NCBI RefSeq assembly: GCF_000470775.1
Contig: NC_022438.1
Location: forward strand, 1,426,001-1,490,000
DNA from: Leifsonia xyli subsp. cynodontis DSM 46306
GTDB lineage: Bacteria > Actinomycetota > Actinomycetes > Actinomycetales > Microbacteriaceae
Length of the DNA stretch: 64,000 bases
Direction of reading: 5' to 3'
Below the pieces are notes generated by a model. That model was not told where the DNA came from, ran no database searches, and saw only the letters and a list, made by a program, of their open reading frames with translations. How positions within the stretch are numbered: position 1 is the stretch's first letter; the number at the start of each line of letters is the position of its first letter. Both the position numbers and the translations under genes were made by a program. This document shows positions 56,731 through 64,000 of this stretch, piece after piece.

Positions 56731-58413
56731 TCAGTCGCGGGTGAGCTTGCGGTACGCGGAGCGGTGGGGCTTGGCCGCGTCCGGGCCGAGGCGCTGGATC
56801 TTGTTCTCCTCGTATGCATCGAAGTTCCCCTCGAACCAATACCAGTCGGCCGGGCTCTCCTCGGTGCCTTCGTAGGCGAGGATGTGCGTCGCGATCCGGT
56901 CGAGGAACCACCGGTCGTGGGTGATGACCACCGCGCAGCCGGGGAACTCGAGAAGTGCGTTCTCCAAGCTCGACAGCGTCTCGACATCCAGATCGTTCGT
57001 CGGCTCGTCGAGCAGCAGGAGGTTTCCGCCCTGCTTGAGCGTCAGCGCCAGGTTGAGGCGGTTGCGCTCACCGCCGGAGAGGACGCCGGATTTCTTCTGC
57101 TGGTCCGGCCCCTTGAACCCGAAGGTGGAGACGTAGGCGCGCGAGGGCACCTCGGTCTTGCCGACCTGGATGTAGTCGAGGCCGTCGGAGACGACCTCCC
57201 AGACGTTCTTGTTCGGATCGATGCCGCCGCGGCTCTGGTCGACATAGGAGATCTGCACGGTCTCGCCGATTTTGAGGTCGCCGCTGTCGAGCGGCTCCAG
57301 CCCCACGATCGTCTTGAACAGCGTGGTCTTGCCGACGCCGTTCGGGCCGATCACGCCGACGATGCCGTTGCGCGGGAGGGTGAAGGTCAGGCCGTCGATG
57401 AGCTTGCGCTCGCCGAAGCCCTTCTCGAGGTTCTTCGCATCGATCACGATCTGGCCCAGGCGCGGGCCCGGCGGGATCTGGATCTCCTCGAAGTCGAGCT
57501 TGCGGGTGCGCTCGGCCTCCGCCGCCATCTCCTCGTAGCGGGCCAGACGCGCCTTCGACTTCGCCTGGCGGCCCTTCGCGTTGCTGCGGACCCAGTCGAG
57601 CTCTTCGGAGAGCCGCTTGGCGAGCTTCGCGTCCTTCTTGCCCTGGACTTCGAGCCGCTCGCGCTTCTTCTCGAGGTAGGTTGAGTAGTTGCCCTCGTAC
57701 GGGTACAGGTGACCGCGGTCGACCTCGGCGATCCACTCGGCCACATGGTCGAGGAAGTACCGGTCGTGGGTCACGGCGAGAACGGCGCCGTGATACTTCG
57801 CCAGGTGCTGCTCCAGCCACAGGACGCTCTCCGCATCCAGGTGGTTGGTCGGCTCGTCCAGAAGCAGGAGGTCGGGCTTCTGCAGGAGGAGCTTGCAGAG
57901 TGCGACACGGCGCTTCTCACCGCCGGAGAGGGTGTTCACCGGCCAGTCCCCCGGCGGGCAGCGCAGCGCATCCATCGCCTGCTCGAGCTGGGAGTCGAGG
58001 TCCCACACATCGGCGGCGTCGATCTGCTCCTGCAGCGTGCCCATCTCGGCCAGCAGTGTATCGAAGTCGGCGTCGGGGTCCGCCAGCAGCCCCGAGATCT
58101 CGTTGAAGCGGTCGATCTTGCCCTTGATCTCGCCGACGCCCTCCTGAACGTTCTCCAGGACCGTCTTGTTCTCGTCCAGTTCCGGCTCCTGCATGAGGAT
58201 GCCGACCGAGTAGCCCGGTGTGAGCTTCGCTTCGCCGTTGGAGGGTGTGTCGAGCCCGGCCATGATCTTCAGGATCGTGGACTTACCGGCGCCGTTCGGC
58301 CCGACGACGCCGATCTTGGCCCCGGGCAAGAAGGCCATCGTCACATCGTCGAGGATCACCTTGTCGCCGACCGCCTTGCGCGCGCGCACCATCGAGTAAA
58401 TGTATTCGGCCAC
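56731..58413 (-). CDS. ettA: Energy-dependent translational throttle protein EttA
   Basis: 560 aa, two ABC domains: GPNGAGKST (about 37-45) with NTLSGGEKRRVALCKLL, and GPNGVGKTT (about 354-362) with VLSGGERNRLNLALTL. An arm region between is KKRERLEVQGKKDAKLAKRL. No membrane segments. EttA binds the ribosomal E site and gates the first peptide bond by ATP/ADP ratio. Nothing else ABC-like is adjacent. Confidence 0.95.
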   Translation of the reverse strand: MAEYIYSMVRARKAVGDKVILDDVTMAFLPGAKIGVVGPNGAGKSTILKIMAGLDTPSNGEAKLTPGYSVGILMQEPELDENKTVLENVQEGVGEIKGKIDRFNEISGLLADPDADFDTLLAEMGTLQEQIDAADVWDLDSQLEQAMDALRCPPGDWPVNTLSGGEKRRVALCKLLLQKPDLLLLDEPTNHLDAESVLWLEQHLAKYHGAVLAVTHDRYFLDHVAEWIAEVDRGHLYPYEGNYSTYLEKKRERLEVQGKKDAKLAKRLSEELDWVRSNAKGRQAKSKARLARYEEMAAEAERTRKLDFEEIQIPPGPRLGQIVIDAKNLEKGFGERKLIDGLTFTLPRNGIVGVIGPNGVGKTTLFKTIVGLEPLDSGDLKIGETVQISYVDQSRGGIDPNKNVWEVVSDGLDYIQVGKTEVPSRAYVSTFGFKGPDQQKKSGVLSGGERNRLNLALTLKQGGNLLLLDEPTNDLDVETLSSLENALLEFPGCAVVITHDRWFLDRIATHILAYEGTEESPADWYWFEGNFDAYEENKIQRLGPDAAKPHRSAYRKLTRD

Positions 58414-58542
58414 TCTTCTTCCTCAACTCCTGTTCCTGGGCACGAACGGATTCGTGTCTCAGCCCTGTACGAGGATACCGGGTACGCTCGGACCCCGGCC
58501 GACCCCGCGCCCGGGCGGATCGCGCTCACCCGGCGATCGCGC

Positions 58543-59043
58543 CTACCAGTCGATCGCGCGAGTCTGCCCGACCAGACAGGTCCCGGTCGGTGGGATAGGC
58601 GCCGCCACCGTGCTGTTGTACCCGCCGGCATCGGCTCCGTTCTGTCCGATCAGGCACGAGTCGCCCAGCTTGACGGAGAACTGGATGGAGTTCGCCTTGA
58701 GGCCGATCGTCGTCGTGTCCACGGTGACCTGCATGTCCGCCTTGGCGAAACCGGCGGCGACAAGCGCGTCGATGAAATCGCGCCCTTTCGCCTCCGGATT
58801 CGCCGCCAGGGTCGCCTGGTTGACGTGGTCGAAGAACGGCAGGTTCTGCTGCGCTGTACCACCGGGGACAAGCGTGGGCGCGGCGCTCGGCGCGGGGGTG
58901 ACGCCTTGGCCCGCCGATCCCGTCGGGGAAGCGGACGGAGGGGAAGCCGGCTGCGGGGTGCAGCCAGCGAGGAGCACAGAGAGTCCCAGAGCGAGCGCAG
59001 CCGAAACGACGGCGGTCCGGGTGAGGGCGGTCGGGCGCGTCAT
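58543..59043 (-). CDS. Lipoprotein of unknown function
   Basis: 166 aa. N-terminal signal ending in the lipobox LLAGC, followed by a Ser/Pro/Thr-rich linker and a domain containing FDHVNQATLAANPEAKGRDF, and two cysteines (GDSCLIGQ and TGTCLVGQ) that could form a disulfide. The pattern is shared by Microbacteriaceae lipoproteins. The start could also be ATG 59052. No enzyme motif seen. Confidence 0.8.
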   Translation of the reverse strand: MTRPTALTRTAVVSAALALGLSVLLAGCTPQPASPPSASPTGSAGQGVTPAPSAAPTLVPGGTAQQNLPFFDHVNQATLAANPEAKGRDFIDALVAAGFAKADMQVTVDTTTIGLKANSIQFSVKLGDSCLIGQNGADAGGYNSTVAAPIPPTGTCLVGQTRAIDW

Positions 59044-59053
59044 ATCTCGCATT

Positions 59054-59494
59054 CTAAGGGCCGACACCTGGGGAATCGACGGGAATGCCCTTCGAAGGCC
59101 GAGAGGCGCCCTCCGGCCTCCCACCCTCCAGGGAGACCTCCATCACGGTCCGCGAGAACATGCTCCTCCCCCAGGCCAGATCGTGCCCGATCGCGTCCGC
59201 CTCGATCTCCGCCGTCACGCCGCGCTTCTCGCCCATCCACTCGCGGATGCTGAGCCTCCCGGAGACGACCACCGGATCGCCTTTCGCCACGCACTCAGCC
59301 GCGCTCACCGCAAGCCGGCGGAACGCCGACACCGTGAACCAGTTGCTCTCGCCGTCTTCCCAGGAGGATGTCTTGCGATTGAAGCGCCGGCGCGTGATCA
59401 CGAGCCGGAAACTCGTGATCGGGATGCCGCCTTCCGTCGTCAGGTGTCTCGGCTCCGTCGCGACGAGTCCACGGACGGCCAGGTTGTCAGTCAT
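59054..59494 (-). CDS. Single-stranded DNA-binding protein
   Basis: 146 aa. OB fold: LAVRGLVATEPRHLTTEGGI, ITSFRLVITRRRFNRKTSSW, NWFTVSAFRRLAVSAAECVA and KGDPVVVSGRLSIREWMGEK. Shorter and more diverged than a housekeeping SSB, and without the acidic DDDIPF tail, so it is probably an accessory paralogue. The window has no primary ssb or replication genes around it. Confidence 0.85.
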   Translation of the reverse strand: MTDNLAVRGLVATEPRHLTTEGGIPITSFRLVITRRRFNRKTSSWEDGESNWFTVSAFRRLAVSAAECVAKGDPVVVSGRLSIREWMGEKRGVTAEIEADAIGHDLAWGRSMFSRTVMEVSLEGGRPEGASRPSKGIPVDSPGVGP

Positions 59495-59678
59495 TGCGTT
59501 TCCTCCTCCGGCAGCCGCTCGGTGCGGGCGCTGACTCCAGACTGGCTCGAGACGACACCCCCGCGCGGGAGCGAGCGGAGGTCTGTGGAGAAGACGCGGG
59601 TCCGGCTCAGCTGGGGACGACGCAGAGGCGACCGGTCACGAGGAACGCATCGCGTGACGGGGCGGCCCCCGGAACGGA

Positions 59679-60677
59679 TCAATCCGCCCGGGCCGCCAGC
59701 TCCACCGCCGCCACGTCCCCCCGCTGCAGCGCTGCCTGCATCGTCAGGGCTTTCGCGGAGAGCCCCTCGGTCTCCTCGCCACCGTGCTCTTGCATGATCG
59801 ATCGGGCCTTGGCGATCGACGCGCGCCGACCGGCGGCATCCCGTTTGCGCCGCATCTCGGTCGGGATGTCGAACGAAAACAGGCGATTCCAGTACTTCCG
59901 GTGGGCGTATCGCGCCCGGGACCGACTCGCCGGAGGCGTGTCGCGCAGCACATCGAAGACCTCGGAGAAGTACGCGTAGAAGGAATCCACCGGATGCACG
60001 TGGCCGGTCAGATGCTGAGCGGCGCCATACGGCGAGGTGTGACGCACCCAGTAGTAGCAGTCGGTCGAAGCCTGGATCGCGATGCGATCCGTCCGCACAT
60101 ACGCCGCCATCGCGAACGGATGGTCCTCGGCCATGACGAGGTCCGGATTGAAGCGATAGCCGAGCGAGCGGGCGTAGCCGGTGCGGTACATCTTCAGGAC
60201 GCTCATCGAGTCGAGGACGGAGGTCCGCGTGAGGTCCGTGCGCGCGAGAGTCTTCCGGAACATGTGCTGCGGCGCGCCCCGTCCAACGCCGACGTATTTG
60301 CCAGCGACGATGTCCGCGCGTCCCCGGCGGCCCAGGGAGAGCATCGAGCGGATCGCGTCCGGGCCGAGATAGTCGTCCACATCGACGAAGTAGAGGTAAT
60401 GGCCGCTGGCGGCGTCGAGACCTTCGTTGCGCGCGGCCGCGGGGGTGCCGGTGTGCGGGTGACTCCAGACCTCGCCGCGGAGTCCGAACTCCGCCATCAG
60501 GCACGTTGCGATCTCGACGGTGTCGTCGGGAGAGCCGTCGTCCACGCAGAGGACCTCTATCCCCAGGGTGCCCGAGGTCTGGACGGCGATGCTGCGCAAA
60601 CACTGTTCGAGGTAATGACCGGCACGGTACATCGGGATGGCGATGGTCACATCGGGGCGACGGGCGAGGAAAGTCAC
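59679..60677 (-). CDS. Family 2 glycosyltransferase
   Basis: 332 aa. DVTIAIPMYRAGHYLEQCLR, EVLCVDDGSPDDT and FVDVDDYLGP (about 95-104) are the GT-A fold with the DxD metal site, and MAEDHPFAMAAYV near 181 holds the likely catalytic Asp. The C-terminal 120 aa are helical and Arg-rich. It probably builds a cell-surface polysaccharide or teichoic-type polymer; donor and acceptor unknown. The gap to ssb (59495-59678) shows nothing. Confidence 0.9.
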   Translation of the reverse strand: MTFLARRPDVTIAIPMYRAGHYLEQCLRSIAVQTSGTLGIEVLCVDDGSPDDTVEIATCLMAEFGLRGEVWSHPHTGTPAAARNEGLDAASGHYLYFVDVDDYLGPDAIRSMLSLGRRGRADIVAGKYVGVGRGAPQHMFRKTLARTDLTRTSVLDSMSVLKMYRTGYARSLGYRFNPDLVMAEDHPFAMAAYVRTDRIAIQASTDCYYWVRHTSPYGAAQHLTGHVHPVDSFYAYFSEVFDVLRDTPPASRSRARYAHRKYWNRLFSFDIPTEMRRKRDAAGRRASIAKARSIMQEHGGEETEGLSAKALTMQAALQRGDVAAVELAARAD

Positions 60678-60833
60678 AGCGGCTCCTGCCTGCGGACGAC
60701 GGTCATGCTCACCCGACTAGCGGGTAGACCTCAATATTTCAGCCTCGGCGCGTCTTCCGCAAATCGAGAATGGATGCGCGACACAGCGGGCGAACTGCCG
60801 GACGGACGCCCACGGCGCAGTTAGCATCGCGGC

Positions 60834-61481
60834 ATGCACTGGTGGAATGACTTCGTCGCTTGGCTCCTCTCCCCGGCCGCTCGGCCGGCGATCTTCTCTG
60901 CCGCGGTCCTCGGGATCACACTGACCGTCTCCGGGCTGCTGGCCGCGTGGATCGGCCGCAGCGCTCTCAAAGGGCTCCTCCGCCAGACCGACCGCCAGCA
61001 GAAGGCGAGCGCCATCGCAGCGCTGATCGACGCGGCCACCGAAGCGTCGGTGTGGAATTCGCTGACGCCGGGCGAGCAAGTGCTCTCCGACCGCGCCGTC
61101 GGCCAGGCGGACATCCTGGTGCGTCTGCTCCCGCTGAAAGGCGCGAGCGTCACCGCGAACTGGTCCGCCCACCAGCTGGCCGAGATGAAGCGGGCCTCGG
61201 CCACGTTCGGCTACCAGCTCGACCCGGCGGTCGCCGAATTCCGCGACCGGCTCATCGAGTGGCAGAACAAACCGCGCCGTGCGCGCAAGATTTTCCAGAG
61301 CGACCTCGAACGCTGGCGTTTCGAGACGGTCGAGACCGAGCAGTCGCTCATGGCCAAACAGGACGCCTGGGTCGCCCAGCAGCACCACGATCAGTACGCG
61401 AGCGCCGCGGCCGCCCCGTTCACGGCGGCGACAGCCGGCGACACCGCGCCGACGCCGCGACGGGACCAGCCCGCGGCATAA
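60834..61481 (+). CDS. Single-span membrane protein of unknown function
   Basis: 215 aa with one N-terminal membrane helix (PAIFSAAVLGITLTVSGLLA, about 18-37) and a long helical region (LKGLLRQTDRQQKASAIAAL, EMKRASATFGYQLDPAVAEF) . The tail is Ala/Thr-rich. I see no enzyme motif. Convergent with nadE. Confidence 0.7.
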   Translation: MHWWNDFVAWLLSPAARPAIFSAAVLGITLTVSGLLAAWIGRSALKGLLRQTDRQQKASAIAALIDAATEASVWNSLTPGEQVLSDRAVGQADILVRLLPLKGASVTANWSAHQLAEMKRASATFGYQLDPAVAEFRDRLIEWQNKPRRARKIFQSDLERWRFETVETEQSLMAKQDAWVAQQHHDQYASAAAAPFTAATAGDTAPTPRRDQPAA

Positions 61482-61501
61482 GCCATGGCCGGGCGCTACG
61501 C

Positions 61502-62341
61502 TCATCGGCCGAAGCCGCCGCCGGTCCACCAGTCGTCGAACATGCTCGCCGGGACGCGGCGCTTGTGCTCGGTCGCGAGATACCGGGTCTCGATCGCGAT
61601 AGCGACCTGCTCGGCGACATCCTTTCCTTCGAGGAAGTCGTCGATGTCGCTGTAGCGCAGGCCCAGATTGGCCTCGTCCGTCTGACCGGGGCTCTCATCG
61701 AGGAGATCCGCGGTCGGAGCCTTCTCGGAGAGGCGCGCCGGAGCGCCGAGGTGCTGCAACAGGGCGCGGCCCTGACGCTTGCTGAGTCCGCTCAGGGGGA
61801 GCAGGTCCGCTCCACCGTCACCGTACTTCGTGTAGAAACCGGTGACGGCCTCGGCGGCGTGGTCAGTTCCGACGACGAGCAGACGGCGCTCACCGGCGAT
61901 GGCGTACTGGGCGACCATGCGGACGCGGGCTTTCACATTGCCCTTGGTGAAGTCGGTCATATCGTCGCCCACCGCATCCCGGTACTCGTTCTCGACGCCC
62001 TCGACGCCCCGCTGGATGTTGACGGTGACCGTGCGCTGGGGGCGGATGAAGCCGAGGGCGAGCTGCGCGTCGTCCTCGTCGTGCTGCACGGCATAGGGCA
62101 GCCGGACGGCGATGAACTCCGCCGCCACGCCCTCCTCAGCCAGCCGCTCGACGGCCAGTTGGCAAAGCCGCCCGGCCAGCGACGAATCCTGTCCGCCGCT
62201 GACGCCGAGCACGAAGCCGGAGGCCCCGGCCGCTTTGAGGTACCGGACGAGGAAGTCCACCCGCTCGGCCACTTCGGCGGCGGGGTCGATGGTCGCGCTG
62301 ACGTTCAGCTCGTCGATGATTCTGGCCTGGAGATCACGCAT
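61502..62341 (-). CDS. nadE: Ammonia-dependent NAD synthetase
   Basis: 279 aa from ATG 62341. The ATP pyrophosphatase P-loop is [14 protein letters not shown] (about 45-58); [20 protein letters not shown] and [20 protein letters not shown] follow. No N-terminal glutaminase domain, so it uses ammonia. It converts deamido-NAD, the product of NadD, to NAD. Confidence 0.96.
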   Translation of the reverse strand: MRDLQARIIDELNVSATIDPAAEVAERVDFLVRYLKAAGASGFVLGVSGGQDSSLAGRLCQLAVERLAEEGVAAEFIAVRLPYAVQHDEDDAQLALGFIRPQRTVTVNIQRGVEGVENEYRDAVGDDMTDFTKGNVKARVRMVAQYAIAGERRLLVVGTDHAAEAVTGFYTKYGDGGADLLPLSGLSKRQGRALLQHLGAPARLSEKAPTADLLDESPGQTDEANLGLRYSDIDDFLEGKDVAEQVAIAIETRYLATEHKRRVPASMFDDWWTGGGFGR

Positions 62342-62379
62342 GGGGACAGAGTAGCCTCTCGCTGGCACCCGGGGCGCGG

Positions 62380-63234
62380 TCAGGGGACGCGGGTGACGGC
62401 GCGGGCGAGGATGGCGGTGGTGAGGGCATCCACCGGCTCACGCGCGGCGGAGGGATTCGACAGCAGCGTGAAGTCGACGTGGCCGAGTTCCGGGAGCTCG
62501 AAGCGGTTGGTGACTTTGATGAGGTCGGTCGGGATCAGCGAGCGAGGGAAAACCGCCACTCCCAGACCTGCGCGCACGGCCGCGAGCACACCGTTCACCT
62601 CACGCGTGTTGCAGGTGATCCGCCAGGTGCGCCCGGCCGACTCCAGCGCGTCGATGGTGATCTGACGGCTGAGGCTCGGCCCCTGGTAGACGATCAAGGG
62701 CACCGGCTGCCCGGGTTCCAGCCCGGTCTTCTCCTGCCCCATCCACACCAGCTCGTCCGTCGCGACGACGGTTCCCTCGGTCGTGCCGGGGTTCTGCTTG
62801 ATGAAGATGAGGTCGAGCTGGCCAGCTTTCAGACGGCGGTGCAGCGGACCGGACTGGTCCACGGTCAGCTCCAGGTTGACCTGCGGGTTCTGCTGCCGGA
62901 AATGGCGAAGGATGCGAGGCAGCGTCGTGATCGCCAGATCGTCGGCGGCGCCGAACCGCAACCGGCCGCGCATCGCCGAACCGCTGAAATAGCGATCGGC
63001 CTCGGCGTGCGCGGTCAAGATAGTGCGGGCGAAACCTGCCATCGCATCCCCGTTGTCCGTCAGCCGGACCTCGCGCGTGTCCCGCGCGACGAGCTGCCGT
63101 TTGGCCGCTTCTTCCAGACGGCGGACATGCTGACTGACCGTGGGCTGGCTGATCCCCAGCCGGCCCGCCGCACGCGTGAAGCTGCGCAGATCGGCGACGG
63201 CCAGGAATGTGCGGAGGAGGACCGGATCGAACAT
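62380..63234 (-). CDS. LysR-family regulator
   Basis: 284 aa from ATG 63234 (earlier starts at 63246 and 63258 are possible). [20 protein letters not shown] and [18 protein letters not shown] form the HTH; the effector domain runs from about 90. Divergent from an MFS exporter gene 132 bases away, which it probably controls. Ligand unknown. Confidence 0.92.
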   Translation of the reverse strand: MFDPVLLRTFLAVADLRSFTRAAGRLGISQPTVSQHVRRLEEAAKRQLVARDTREVRLTDNGDAMAGFARTILTAHAEADRYFSGSAMRGRLRFGAADDLAITTLPRILRHFRQQNPQVNLELTVDQSGPLHRRLKAGQLDLIFIKQNPGTTEGTVVATDELVWMGQEKTGLEPGQPVPLIVYQGPSLSRQITIDALESAGRTWRITCNTREVNGVLAAVRAGLGVAVFPRSLIPTDLIKVTNRFELPELGHVDFTLLSNPSAAREPVDALTTAILARAVTRVP

Positions 63235-63265
63235 CTCACCATCCATTCGGAAAATCAATGGGAGT

Positions 63266-63308
63266 TATAGGTTGAATTCTCTGAAACAATACCGCGGATT
63301 CTCTAGGT
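63266..63308. promoter_or_regulatory. Repeated heptamers in the LysR/MFS control region
   Basis: TAGGTTG occurs at 63266-63272 and 63302-63308, ATTCTCT at 63274-63280 and 63296-63302. Possible regulator binding sites; not a classic T-N11-A palindrome. Confidence 0.35.
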
Positions 63309-63366
63309 TGGAAGACAGAACTCGACGCACGTCCATACGGAACCAGGAACGCAGGAAAGACAGCTC

Positions 63367-64000
63367 GTGACGAACTCCACCGCAGCAGCGGCCCCGCCCA
63401 CCGGCCCCATGCTCATCCTCAGCGCTCGCCCGCCGTGGCGCGAGACGTTCGTCTCGCTGCGGATCCCCAACTACCGGAGATTCACCGCTGGCAATCTGGT
63501 CGCCAACACAGCGGCGTGGATGCAGCGGATCGCGATGGACTGGCTCGTCCTCCAGCTCTCCGGGAGCGTCGCGGCCGTCGGTGTCACGGTCTTCATGCAG
63601 TTCGCCCCGATGCTTCTGTTCGGGCTCTGGGGCGGCGTGATCGCCGACCGGCATTCGAAGCAGCGGCTCCTCATCATCACGCAGTCCGCCTCGGCGGCGC
63701 TCGCGGCGCTCCTCGCCGTCCTGACCCTCAGCGGCACGGTCGAGGTCTGTCATGTGTACCTCATCTCTTTCGCACTCGGGCTCGTGACCGTGGTCGACAA
63801 CCCGGCCCGGCAGGTGTTCGTCAACGAACTCGTCGGCCCGCGCCACCTGCGCAACGCGATCAGTCTCAACTCCTCGATCTTCCAGCTCGGCGGGCTGATC
63901 GGCCCGGCGCTGGCCGGCCTCATGATCGCCGCGGTCGGCGGCGGCTGGTCGTTCGCGATCAACGCGGTCGCCTGCCTCGCGGTCGTAGCTGCGCTGCTCG
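63367..64000 (+). CDS. MFS transporter, N-terminal part (cut by window edge)
   Basis: 211 codons from GTG 63367, open to the end of the window. SLRIPNYRRFTAGNLVANTA (about 31-50), MQRIAMDWLVLQLSGSVAAV and LFGLWGGVIADRHSKQRLLI are typical of DHA3/EntS-like exporters. Five or six membrane helices are visible. Divergent LysR gene. Substrate unknown. Confidence 0.85.
   Translation, partial: MTNSTAAAAPPTGPMLILSARPPWRETFVSLRIPNYRRFTAGNLVANTAAWMQRIAMDWLVLQLSGSVAAVGVTVFMQFAPMLLFGLWGGVIADRHSKQRLLIITQSASAALAALLAVLTLSGTVEVCHVYLISFALGLVTVVDNPARQVFVNELVGPRHLRNAISLNSSIFQLGGLIGPALAGLMIAAVGGGWSFAINAVACLAVVAALL

Overview
This 64 kb window comes from a high-GC actinobacterium. Gene content and synteny (rne-rplU-rpmA-obg-proB-proA-nadD-rsfS; ileS-folC-DUF4233-ndk; tig-clpP1-clpP2-clpX; an ileS T-box leader; actinobacterial SigL/RslA-type regulation) fit family Microbacteriaceae, most likely a Leifsonia-like organism. 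At least six genes are broken by small frameshifts, a nonsense codon or truncation, while their neighbours are intact. That pattern suggests a genome under reductive evolution, as in the sugarcane endophyte Leifsonia xyli; the species is my inference.

Layout. 1-4.6 kb: end of a VIT-type metal transporter, a sulfide-detoxification module (CstR-like repressor facing a CstB-like persulfide dioxygenase/rhodanese fusion, twin operators between them), a DUF3097 protein and a YceI protein. 4.7-7.6 kb: decayed UbiA prenyltransferase gene, an LCP cell-wall ligase, tRNA-Ala and a zinc-finger protein. 7.6-17.5 kb, all minus strand: rsfS, a membrane protein, nadD, a small membrane protein, frameshifted proA, frameshifted proB, obg, rpmA, rplU, then a convergent broken DUF4031 gene and rne. 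17.8-24.3 kb: VKOR, ndk, DUF4233, folC, ileS and its T-box. 24.3-31.2 kb: TetR/MFS pair, valS, two tandem GNAT acetyltransferases, a small protein and an ArsR-type regulator. 31.3-38.5 kb: M3 peptidase, clpX-clpP2-clpP1, TPR protein, tig, tRNA-Pro and tRNA-Gly. 38.7-42.4 kb: MHS transporter, MT0933-type antitoxin-like protein, an IS481-family element with a dead transposase, dps. 42.5-52 kb: Nei-type glycosylase, rpiB, pepN, an ABC transporter with its two-component system, MscS channel, truncated haemoglobin. 52-56.7 kb: a conserved hypothetical, tesB, then a SigL-like sigma/anti-sigma pair divergent from a Rieske lipoprotein and a DUF2231 membrane protein, then a frameshifted thioesterase. 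56.7-64 kb: ettA, a lipoprotein, an SSB, a glycosyltransferase, a membrane protein, nadE, a LysR regulator and the start of an MFS exporter.

Functional reading. Most of the window is housekeeping: translation, proteolysis, NAD and folate synthesis. Loss of both proB and proA predicts loss of the glutamate route to proline unless other copies exist. Regulatory DNA that can be read directly includes two CstR-type operators, a mirror-image pair of SigL-type promoters and the ileS T-box. One frameshift sits at the edge of a perfect 32-bp palindrome and looks like a template-switch mutation.
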